Shown: positions 1-5,355 of the stretch, piece by piece | How the letters are laid out: every line of letters begins with the position of its first letter | Numbering within the stretch: the stretch's first letter is position 1 | NCBI GenBank assembly: GCA_017538775.1 | Contig: JAFYIF010000086.1 | Location: forward strand, 1 to 9,021 | Direction: 5' to 3' | Length of the DNA: 9,021 nucleotides | Source of the DNA: Oscillospiraceae bacterium | GTDB taxonomy: Bacteria; Bacillota; Clostridia; Oscillospirales; Oscillospiraceae | Made by a program: the position numbers and the translations under genes | The notes under the pieces: generated by a model | What the model saw: only the letters and a program-made list of their open reading frames with translations | The model's database searches: none | Told to the model about the DNA's origin: nothing

Positions 1-126
1 GCCGGCATCTCCCTGAACGAGCACTTCGTCAAGGTCGTCAGCTGGTACGACAACGAGTGCGGCTACGCCGACAAGATGCTCTGCCTGGCCGAGCATATGT
101 TCTCTGTGGATCACCCGGAGGAGTAA
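1..126 (+). CDS. gap: Glyceraldehyde-3-phosphate dehydrogenase, C-terminal end (5' part outside window)
   Basis: Only the last 41 residues and the TAA stop are present; the gene enters from the left edge in frame 1. The segment with [11 protein letters not shown] and then GY is the signature end of the GAPDH catalytic domain. In the family, the Asn and Tyr of this stretch contact the nicotinamide ring of NAD. GAPDH converts glyceraldehyde-3-phosphate, NAD(P) and phosphate to 1,3-bisphosphoglycerate in cytoplasmic glycolysis. One small oddity is Cys at the position where most GAPDHs have Trp or Thr (NE-C-GY, residue 20 of the fragment). A strong intrinsic terminator follows 27 bases after the stop, so gap is the last gene of its transcript unless others precede it outside the window. 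Whether it is GapA- or GapB-type cannot be told from this tail. Confidence 0.93.
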   Translation, partial: AGISLNEHFVKVVSWYDNECGYADKMLCLAEHMFSVDHPEE

Positions 127-153
127 GTCTCCCATCCCGCCTTATTCTACGCA

Positions 154-188
154 CGTCGCCCCGCCAAACGGCGGGGCGACGGTTTTTT
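154..188 (+). terminator. Rho-independent terminator of gap
   Basis: A perfect 12-bp GC-rich stem pairs 154-165 with 170-181 around a 4-base AAAC loop. It is followed by six T residues at 183-188. The hairpin starts 27 bases after the gap stop codon. The T run touches the stop codon of the convergent gtrA gene at 188-190. Read on the minus strand, the same hairpin is not followed by a T run, so it should work mainly for gap. Confidence 0.92.
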
Positions 189-625
189 CATTTTCCGCTC
201 TCTTTTGCGCGTCCGGAGCCCTTGCGGAACACCACCAGTCTGCCGAAGATGAAGTTCAGCGTGGCGGAGATGACGGCCAGCGGGATCTTGATGATGTACT
301 CGTTCATGTGCAGGACACGGAGGCCGACGGTCAGCAGGCCCTGCTCGATCAACCAGACGCCCACCCGGCCCAGGGCGAATTTCCAGGCCTCCTGCGCCAC
401 TTCCTTCCCCTTGCTGCGGCTCTCAAAGGCGGTCTTCCGCTCCGTGGCGAAGGCGAAACAGACGCCCGCCACAAAGGCCAGAAAGTTGGCCGGCTCCGCG
501 TTGACGTTCAGCAGCAGCAGACCGTAATAGACGATCCAGTTCACCAGCGTGGTCAGGCCGCCGAAGAACAGGTAACAGACGATGTGCCAATAGCGGTTGA
601 TGAGGCCGCAGAGTTTTGTGATCAT
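188..625 (-). CDS. GtrA-family small membrane protein
   Basis: This 145-residue protein has the size and layout of the GtrA family (PF04138), with four predicted membrane segments at about residues 18-39, 45-64, 84-105 and 111-133. Typical family features are the GGLTTLVNW stretch in the first segment, the charged loop after segment 2 (ATERKTAF) and the ending FGRLVVFRK. Family members such as GtrA of Shigella phages and GtcA of Listeria are thought to help flip or present lipid-linked sugars for glycosylation of surface polymers; the substrate here is unknown. The ATG at 625 has a GAGGAG ribosome binding site about 12 bases upstream, which is rather far. It lies 45 bases downstream of the antitoxin-like gene and is probably co-transcribed with it. 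It converges on gap and has no minus-strand terminator of its own. Confidence 0.85.
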   Translation of the reverse strand: MITKLCGLINRYWHIVCYLFFGGLTTLVNWIVYYGLLLLNVNAEPANFLAFVAGVCFAFATERKTAFESRSKGKEVAQEAWKFALGRVGVWLIEQGLLTVGLRVLHMNEYIIKIPLAVISATLNFIFGRLVVFRKGSGRAKESGK

Positions 626-670
626 AGCTTGTTTTTTCTCCTCTTTTGTGTCACAGCAGCGATCGAATCG

Positions 671-940
671 TTACGCACGGGAACGCTCCTGTGCTGCCCG
701 GATCGCGTCGGTCATGGCCTGATTCAGTTCCTCCGCGGTGCAGCATGTCGCACCGGCGAGGCGATCCCGCTCGATCCCCAGCAGCTTTTCCCGAAGCTGC
801 AACATCTTTTCTCTGCGGACAAAGGCTTCGATCTCCATGACGACCAACTCGCCCTCTCCGTTTTTCGTCAAATAGACCGGCTCCCCGGTTTTCCTGCACA
901 AGTTGGCGATCCCGTCGTAGATTTGCCGAATCGCCTCCAT
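671..940 (-). CDS. Phd/YefM-family antitoxin-like protein without a visible toxin
   Basis: This 89-residue protein shows the core of the Phd/YefM antitoxin fold: helix, then EPVYLTKNGEGELVVM at about residues 20-35, then a conserved IEAF at 37-40. A charged helical region (41-62) and a C-terminal segment (65-89) follow, the part that normally wraps around a toxin. Such proteins bind a RelE, ParE or Doc type toxin and repress their own promoter. No toxin gene lies on either side: downstream is gtrA, 45 bases away, and upstream is non-coding. The start is uncertain. The ATG at 940 has no Shine-Dalgarno sequence, and the frame stays open for 14 codons upstream, encoding IQISYPQHPA just before the ATG. 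That resembles the first strand of the YefM fold, but this extension has no ATG, GTG or TTG codon. A promoter at 958-986 would also exclude it from the mRNA. Confidence 0.75.
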   Translation of the reverse strand: MEAIRQIYDGIANLCRKTGEPVYLTKNGEGELVVMEIEAFVRREKMLQLREKLLGIERDRLAGATCCTAEELNQAMTDAIRAAQERSRA

Positions 941-957
941 AGCAGGATGTTGAGGGT

Positions 958-986
958 ATGATATCTGAATTCTACGATTCTGTCAA
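958..986 (-). promoter_or_regulatory. SigA-type promoter for the antitoxin-like gene (and perhaps gtrA)
   Basis: On the minus strand a perfect -35 TTGACA (986-981) is separated by exactly 17 bases from a -10 TATCAT (963-958). Transcription would start near position 951, giving a leader of only about 10 bases before the ATG at 940. The match to the housekeeping consensus is the best in the window (6/6 and 5/6). No other gene on this strand starts nearby. Confidence 0.7.
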
Positions 987-1029
987 CTCCCGATTCCGCT
1001 TCGCCTGTCCGTATGACGCGAAGAAGATC

Positions 1030-1063
1030 AAAAAAGCTGTCAGTGGGAACCGTCCCTGCCGAC
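1030..1063 (-). terminator. Second hairpin plus T run behind the symporter gene; repeat-like core
   Basis: On the minus strand GTCGG (1063-1059) pairs with CTGAC (1043-1039, one G-U pair). An inner GGGA-CGGT-TCCC hairpin (1056-1045) follows, and then AGC and six T residues (1035-1030). This fits a back-up terminator behind the one at 1091-1124, and it would keep symporter transcripts out of the promoter at 958-986. The GGGACGGTTCCC core also resembles a dispersed palindrome I remember from clostridial genomes; that part is from memory and unverified. Confidence 0.5.
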
Positions 1064-1090
1064 AAAGAAAACAGGTCTGTCCGCTTTGAC

Positions 1091-1124
1091 AAAAGAGGGC
1101 GCTCCCAGACCGGGAACGCCCTCT
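1091..1124 (-). terminator. Rho-independent terminator of the AGCS symporter gene
   Basis: Read on the minus strand, a 13-bp stem with one G-U pair (1124-1112 with 1106-1094) closes a 5-base loop and is followed by TTTTGTC. It begins 14 bases after the symporter stop codon at 1139-1141. It is a classic intrinsic terminator. Confidence 0.88.
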
Positions 1125-1138
1125 GCCTTGTTTTCTGC

Positions 1139-2554
1139 TTACTTTCTGAGTTCCTTTTCCGCCCGGAAGTGGTCCCGGGTCAGCTTTGCCACCACGCCGC
1201 TGAGGGCGAAGACGGCGATGAAGTTGGGAATGGCCATCAGGCCGTTGAAGGTGTCGGCCACATCCCAGACCACGTCGATGCTGGTGACGCAGCCCACCAC
1301 CGCCACGGCGACGAAGAGGATGCGGTACCAGAGGATCGCCTTGGTGCCGAAGAGGTACTGGACGCAGCGGGTGCCGTAGAGGGCCCAGCCCAGGACCGTG
1401 GAGAAGGCGAAGAGCATCAGGGCCACCGTGACGAAGACGGAGGCGATCTTGCCGCCGAAGACTGTGGCGAAGGCCGCGGTAATCAGCTCGCTGCCGGGCT
1501 TGACGCCGAACTGGATGTCCACGCCGCTGACGATGATGGTCAGGGCGGTGAGGGTGCAGATCACGATGGTGTCGGCAAAGACCTCGAAGATGCCGTAGAG
1601 GCCCTGCTTGACCGGGTCTTTCTCGCTGGTGGCGGCGTGGGCAATGGCCGCGGAGCCCAGGCCGGCCTCATTGGAGAAGGCGCTGCGGCGCAGACCCCAG
1701 ATGATGGTGTTCTTCAGGACGATGCCGGAGGCGGCGCCGAACATGGCCTCCGGGGTGAAGGCGGTGGAGAAGATCTTGCCGAAGGCGTCGCCGAGGCTGC
1801 CGATGTTGCCGAAGATGACCACCAGGGTGAAGATGATGTACAGCAGGCTCATGAAGGGGATGAGCTTCTCCGTCACGCTGCCGATGCGCTTGATGCCGCC
1901 GATCAGGATGATGCCGATGAGCAGGGCCAGCAGCAGGCCGATGACCCAGCGCATGATGAGCGCGGTCTCATCCGGCACGGTGGTGAAGGCCTGGACCGCA
2001 CCGATCAGGGAACCGGTGACGGAGTTCACCTGGCTCATGTTGCCGATGCCGAAGCTGGCCAGGGCCGCGAAGATGCTGAACAGGATGGCCAGCCAGCCCC
2101 AGCCCTTGCCCATGCCGTTTTTGATGTAGTACATGGGGCCGCCGACCCAGTCGCCCTTGTCGTCCCGCTCCCGGTACTTGACCGCCAGGGTGACCTCGCT
2201 GTACTTGGTGACCATGCCCACCAGGGCCGCGATCCACAGCCAGAACACCGCGCCGTAACCGCCCAGGGCAATGGCCTGGCTGGTGCCGACGATGTTGCCG
2301 GTGCCCACCGTGGCGGCCAGCGCCGTGGTGACCGCCTGCAGCGGTGTCACCTCGCCCTTGCCCGCCTTGGCGGAGCGGAACATCTTGCCCACGGTGTTGC
2401 GGAGCATGTAGCCGAAGCGGCTGAACTGCACCGCGCCGGTGCGGATGGTCAGGTAGATACCGCCGACGATGGCGAAGGGCAGAAAGATATAGAGCCAGGC
2501 CACCGTGTTCAGGGTCCCGGTAAAGAACCCTACCATGTCGTTGAGTACTTGCAT
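1139..2554 (-). CDS. Alanine/glycine:cation symporter family protein (AGCS)
   Basis: This 471-residue multi-pass membrane protein belongs to the AGCS family (PF01235), which imports alanine or glycine with Na+ or H+. Family hallmarks are visible. There is the loop GTGNIVGTSQAIALGG at 84-99, the FWLWIAALVGMVTKYSE stretch at 104-120, GGPMYYI at 138-144, and SNEAGLGSA at 294-302. The length is normal for the family (about 450-500). I chose the ATG at 2554 (MQVLND) because GGGGAGG lies six bases upstream. The ATG at 2560 would leave no gap to that site, and the longer reading frame up to 2644 adds residues unrelated to the family. The gene stands alone, with its own promoter region and two terminators. 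Whether alanine or glycine is preferred cannot be read from the sequence. No glycine riboswitch is apparent in the leader. Confidence 0.94.
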   Translation of the reverse strand: MQVLNDMVGFFTGTLNTVAWLYIFLPFAIVGGIYLTIRTGAVQFSRFGYMLRNTVGKMFRSAKAGKGEVTPLQAVTTALAATVGTGNIVGTSQAIALGGYGAVFWLWIAALVGMVTKYSEVTLAVKYRERDDKGDWVGGPMYYIKNGMGKGWGWLAILFSIFAALASFGIGNMSQVNSVTGSLIGAVQAFTTVPDETALIMRWVIGLLLALLIGIILIGGIKRIGSVTEKLIPFMSLLYIIFTLVVIFGNIGSLGDAFGKIFSTAFTPEAMFGAASGIVLKNTIIWGLRRSAFSNEAGLGSAAIAHAATSEKDPVKQGLYGIFEVFADTIVICTLTALTIIVSGVDIQFGVKPGSELITAAFATVFGGKIASVFVTVALMLFAFSTVLGWALYGTRCVQYLFGTKAILWYRILFVAVAVVGCVTSIDVVWDVADTFNGLMAIPNFIAVFALSGVVAKLTRDHFRAEKELRK

Positions 2555-2560
2555 ACGCAT

Positions 2561-2567
2561 CCTCCCC
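2561..2567 (-). promoter_or_regulatory. Ribosome binding site deciding the symporter start
   Basis: GGGGAGG on the minus strand ends six bases before the ATG at 2554. It overlaps any longer reading of the frame and touches the alternative ATG at 2560. It is therefore the main reason for choosing 2554. Confidence 0.8.
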
Positions 2568-2607
2568 ATGTTCAATTGTGCTGTTGATGGACCCGCCATC
2601 GAATAAA

Positions 2608-2644
2608 TTAACCAAATGTTAACACAGCCGTCCCCCTGTGGCAA
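2608..2644 (-). promoter_or_regulatory. Candidate promoter and inverted repeat upstream of the symporter gene
   Basis: On the minus strand a -35-like TTGCCA (2644-2639) is followed after 17 bases by a -10-like TAACAT (2621-2616), giving a leader of roughly 55 bases. The inverted repeat TTAAC-N5-GTTAA (2608-2622) covers the -10 element and the likely start point, where a repressor would bind. The promoter matches 5/6 and 4/6 of the consensus. The operator idea is inference from position and symmetry only. Confidence 0.4.
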
Positions 2645-2744
2645 GCAATTTTCTCTGCCGGGTACACATTTTGTGCCAAACGGAGATTTTTTGCAAAAAA
2701 CCGACGGAAGCCTTTGTAGAGATTGGACAGAAAAGCAAAATGCT

Positions 2745-2776
2745 GGCGGCGTTCCTCCGGATGGAGAAGCGCCGCC
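2745..2776 (-). terminator. Probable terminator of the murA-walJ-rlmH-pgm operon
   Basis: A 7-bp all-GC outer stem pairs 2745-2751 with 2770-2776. It encloses a second helix (TTCTCC with GGAGGAA, one bulge) and a 4-base loop. On the minus strand the downstream side reads AGCATTTTGCTTTT, T-rich but starting a few bases after the stem. The hairpin starts 27 bases after the mutase stop codon. The offset T run lowers confidence. Confidence 0.6.
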
Positions 2777-2803
2777 GGTTCGTACCGTCGCAAAACGCGG
2801 GGC

Positions 2804-4534
2804 TCAGATCTCTTTCAGGGTCTCGGCGAAGGCCGCGTAGCGGGCGATCTTTTCCTGGCAGAGGGCCTGGCTGGCGTCCCGGACCAGCAGGTAAATTTTG
2901 ATCTTCGGCTCCGTGCCGGAGGGGCGGATGATGAAGCTGCTGCCGTCGGCCAGCTCGAAGTAGAGGACGTTGCTGCCGCGGATGTGGGTCTCCCCCACCA
3001 CGCCCAGGCCGTGGACGCTCACCGTGCCGCTGCTGTAGTCCCGGACCCGGTTCACCGCCACGCCGGCGATCTCCGCCAGGGGCTCCCGGCGCAGCCGGTC
3101 CATGATCTGCCGCATCCGGTTCAGGCCGTCCAGACCCGGCATCACCAGGTTCAGGGTGCGCTCGGCGTAGTTGCCGTATTTTTCGTAGAGGGCGTCCAGG
3201 GCGTCCAGCAGGGTCATGCCCTGGCAGCTGTAGTAGGCGGCCATCTCCGCCACCATCATGCTGGCGGTCACCGCGTCCTTGTCCCGGACGTAGTCGCCCA
3301 GCATGTAGCCGTAGCTCTCCTCATAGGCGAAGAGATAGCGGTAGCTGCCCTCGCTCTCCCACTGGGCGATGCGCTCGGCCATGAACTTGAAGCCGGTGAA
3401 GGTGTCCTCGATGTGGACGCCGTTCTGCTCCGCCACCGTGCGGGCCATTTCGGTGCTGACGATGGTTTTCAGCGCGCCGGGCCGCTCCGGCAGGGTGCCG
3501 GTGCGCCGCCGGGCCTGGATCACATAGTCCAGCAGCAGCACGCCCATCTGGTTGCCGCTGATGGGCAGATACTCGTCTCCCCGCCGGGCCAGGCAGCCGA
3601 TGCGGTCGGAGTCCGGGTCCGTGCCGATGATGAGGTCGCTGCCCACCTGCCTTGCCAGCTCGATGGCCAGGGCGAAGCCCTCCGGGTTCTCCGGGTTCGG
3701 GGAGACCACGGTGGGGAAGTCGCCGTCGATGAGCATCTGGTTCGGCTCCGGGTACAGATAGCGGATGCCCAGCCGCCGCAGGGCCTCCGGCACCAGCTTG
3801 TGCCCGGCCCCGTGGAAGGGGGTGTAGACGATCTTCAGCTTGCCCGCCGCCTGGGCCACCGCCTCGTGGTCGATGGCCTGGGCCAGCACCTGCTCCAGGA
3901 AGGCCTCGTCCGTCTCCGTGCCGATGAGCTCCAGCAGACCCTGGGCCAGGGCGTCCTGGGGGTCCATGCTGCGGAAGCCGGTGAAGATATCGATGCGCTC
4001 CATCTCCTCGGCAATGGCTGCGGCCTTGTTCGGGGGCAGCTGGGCCCCGTCGGACCAGTAGACCTTGTAGCCGTTGTATTCCTTCGTGTTGTGGCTGGCG
4101 GTGACGTTGACGCCCGCCTGGGCGCCGTAGTGCCGGATGGCAAAGGACAGCTCCGGCGTGGGGCGCAGGGCGTCAAACAGCCGGACGTGGATGCCGTTGG
4201 CCGCCATGACGCAGGCGGTCTCCAGGGCAAAGCGCGCGCTGTTGTTCCGGCAGTCGTAGCAGACCACCACGCCGGCGGCCCGGGCCTCCGGCCCCTCCGC
4301 CGCGATCACGTTGGCAAAGGCCTGGCTCGCGTGGCGGATGACGTGGACGTTCATGTGGTGGAGTCCCACCTTCATGGTGCCCCGCAGTCCGGCGGTGCCG
4401 AATTCCAGGGGGGCGAAAAAGCGTCCCTCGATCTCCTTCTCGTCGTTCTGGATCTCGTTGAGTTCCCGCCACTCGCACTCGTTCAGGGCGGGGCTGTCCA
4501 GCCAGCGCTGGTATTCGGCTCTGTAATCAGTCAT
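2804..4534 (-). CDS. pgcA: Phospho-sugar mutase (phosphoglucomutase/phosphomannomutase, PgcA type)
   Basis: This 576-residue protein matches the alpha-D-phosphohexomutase family at the length of Bacillus PgcA (about 580). It interconverts glucose-6-phosphate and glucose-1-phosphate, or the mannose equivalents, in the cytoplasm, feeding UDP-glucose and wall-polymer synthesis. All four active-site loops are visible. They are the phospho-serine loop TASHN (Ser147), the Mg2+ loop DPDSD (306-310), the sugar-specificity loop EESYG (405-409) and the phosphate-binding loop RPSGTEPK (537-544). The N-terminal EFGTAGLRG (44-52) is also typical. The residue after the serine loop is Thr150, where most relatives have Pro. 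The ATG at 4534 follows GGAGG with six bases between, and the start overlaps the previous gene's stop by eight bases, so translation is probably coupled. The glucose preference is inferred from the PgcA-like loop and length; mannose activity is possible. Confidence 0.93.
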   Translation of the reverse strand: MTDYRAEYQRWLDSPALNECEWRELNEIQNDEKEIEGRFFAPLEFGTAGLRGTMKVGLHHMNVHVIRHASQAFANVIAAEGPEARAAGVVVCYDCRNNSARFALETACVMAANGIHVRLFDALRPTPELSFAIRHYGAQAGVNVTASHNTKEYNGYKVYWSDGAQLPPNKAAAIAEEMERIDIFTGFRSMDPQDALAQGLLELIGTETDEAFLEQVLAQAIDHEAVAQAAGKLKIVYTPFHGAGHKLVPEALRRLGIRYLYPEPNQMLIDGDFPTVVSPNPENPEGFALAIELARQVGSDLIIGTDPDSDRIGCLARRGDEYLPISGNQMGVLLLDYVIQARRRTGTLPERPGALKTIVSTEMARTVAEQNGVHIEDTFTGFKFMAERIAQWESEGSYRYLFAYEESYGYMLGDYVRDKDAVTASMMVAEMAAYYSCQGMTLLDALDALYEKYGNYAERTLNLVMPGLDGLNRMRQIMDRLRREPLAEIAGVAVNRVRDYSSGTVSVHGLGVVGETHIRGSNVLYFELADGSSFIIRPSGTEPKIKIYLLVRDASQALCQEKIARYAAFAETLKEI

Positions 4535-4853
4535 TGCTGTCCTCCAATTCGATGTCCGCTTCCATCAGATCCTTCGCTGTCTCATACAGGGTCTCCGGCA
4601 CATAGAGCGCCGAACCGGTGCCGCTCATCCCCAGGACCACCTTGCCGAAGGCCCCGTCCCCGGGATAGCTGCGCAGGACGGGGACGCCGTAGGCCTCCAG
4701 CAGATTGATGAGAAACACGTCCGCCATGTCCACGCTGGACCGGGTGGCGAGATAGCGCGGGGCCACAAATTCCCCCGACTCGTCCCTGGGCCAGCGCCGC
4801 TGCAAGTCCCCCGGCAGGGCGCTCCATCCGAACGCGGCTTCCTTTTCCTTCAT
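4527..4853 (-). CDS. Small conserved protein, DUF2007-like
   Basis: This 108-residue soluble protein has no signal peptide or membrane segment. Residues 44-100 have the outline of the DUF2007 'putative signal transducing protein' fold. A helix (DVFLINLLEAYGVPVL) is followed by a glycine-rich stretch (64-81), a strand (ALYVPE, 82-87) and a closing helix with ETAKDLMEA. The assignment is by pattern and is only moderately sure. The molecular role of DUF2007 proteins is unknown. The N-terminal 30 residues, rich in Trp, Arg and Glu, may be a separate short segment. The ATG at 4853 is preceded by AAGGAG with five bases between. It lies 17 bases after rlmH and overlaps the mutase start by eight bases, so it is a member of this operon, placed between an rRNA methyltransferase and a sugar phosphate enzyme. 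Confidence 0.8.
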   Translation of the reverse strand: MKEKEAAFGWSALPGDLQRRWPRDESGEFVAPRYLATRSSVDMADVFLINLLEAYGVPVLRSYPGDGAFGKVVLGMSGTGSALYVPETLYETAKDLMEADIELEDSND

Positions 4854-4872
4854 ACAAACTCCTTTTCCGTCC

Positions 4873-5355
4873 TTATTTATGATACCGCATCCCCTCCAGA
4901 ATGGTGAAGGCGCGGTATAGCTGCTCCGCCGCCATCACCCGGAAGAGGTGATGGGGAAAGGTCATGCGCGATACGCTGAGGCGCAGCTGCGCCTTTTGTT
5001 TGAAATCCTCGGCCAGGCCGTTGGAGGAGCCGATGACGAAGCAGAGCTTCCCCTGTCCCCCGTCGCGCCGCTGGCCGATGTAGGCGGCCAGCTCCTCGCT
5101 GCTGAGCATCCGGCCCTCCACGCAGAAGCAGCAGACCGCGGCCCCTGCGGGGATGCGCCTGGTCAGGGCCTCCGCCTCCCGGGCCAGAGCGGCGGCGATC
5201 TCCTTTTCGGAGGGCTGCTCCGGCAGGCGTTCCTCCGGCAGTTCCTCCAGCTCAAAGCGGCAGAAGGCCCCCAGACGCTTGCGGTATTCCTCCACCGCCT
5301 CCCGGTAATGGCGCTCCCGCAGACGGCCCACGCACAGCAGCTTCACCAGCAGCAT
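4873..5355 (-). CDS. rlmH: 23S rRNA (pseudouridine1915-N3)-methyltransferase RlmH
   Basis: This 160-residue SPOUT-class enzyme uses S-adenosylmethionine to methylate pseudouridine 1915 in helix 69 of 23S rRNA, in assembled ribosomes. Family features are the N-terminal KLLCVGRL (5-12), the knot region FVIGSSNGL (106-114), the segment SRMTFPHHLFRVMAAEQLYRA (129-149) and the conserved ending YHK. The length equals the usual 155-160. One small deviation is Ser110, where most relatives have the second Gly of IGG. The ATG at 5355 follows GGAGG with seven bases between and overlaps the WalJ-type gene by 13 bases. In Bacillus and Staphylococcus rlmH also lies close to the wal genes, which supports both calls. 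In staphylococci its 3' end is the attachment site of SCC elements; no insertion is present here. Confidence 0.95.
   Translation of the reverse strand: MLLVKLLCVGRLRERHYREAVEEYRKRLGAFCRFELEELPEERLPEQPSEKEIAAALAREAEALTRRIPAGAAVCCFCVEGRMLSSEELAAYIGQRRDGGQGKLCFVIGSSNGLAEDFKQKAQLRLSVSRMTFPHHLFRVMAAEQLYRAFTILEGMRYHK

Noticed and set aside
868..1092. Small minus-strand frame of 74 codons upstream of the antitoxin-like gene
   Set aside because: It runs through the terminator hairpins and the promoter and overlaps the antitoxin gene in another frame. Its product has no recognisable features.
1013..2587. Long plus-strand open frame opposite the symporter gene (524 codons)
   Set aside because: It is antisense to a clear AGCS gene, its product is a low-complexity mix of Gly, Asp, Ala and Glu, and it has no ribosome binding site. 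Such frames come from GC-rich codon use on the other strand.
2608..2793. Small minus-strand frame of 61 codons between mutase and symporter genes
   Set aside because: It covers the terminator hairpin and the symporter promoter, and has no clear ribosome binding site or family match.
2555..2803. Glycine riboswitch or T-box in front of the AGCS gene
   Set aside because: The candidate leader is about 55 bases and holds no conserved riboswitch core or T-box element. The larger hairpin at 2745-2776 fits a terminator of the mutase operon.
2723..4708. Long plus-strand open frame opposite the mutase gene (661 codons)
   Set aside because: It is a shadow of the phosphoglucomutase frame, with Val-, Gly-, His- and Ala-rich low-complexity product and no recognisable domain.
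4854..4890. Inserted SCC-like or other mobile element at rlmH
   Set aside because: The next gene begins 17 bases after the rlmH stop, leaving no room for an element. No recombinase, terminal repeat or duplicated core is seen.
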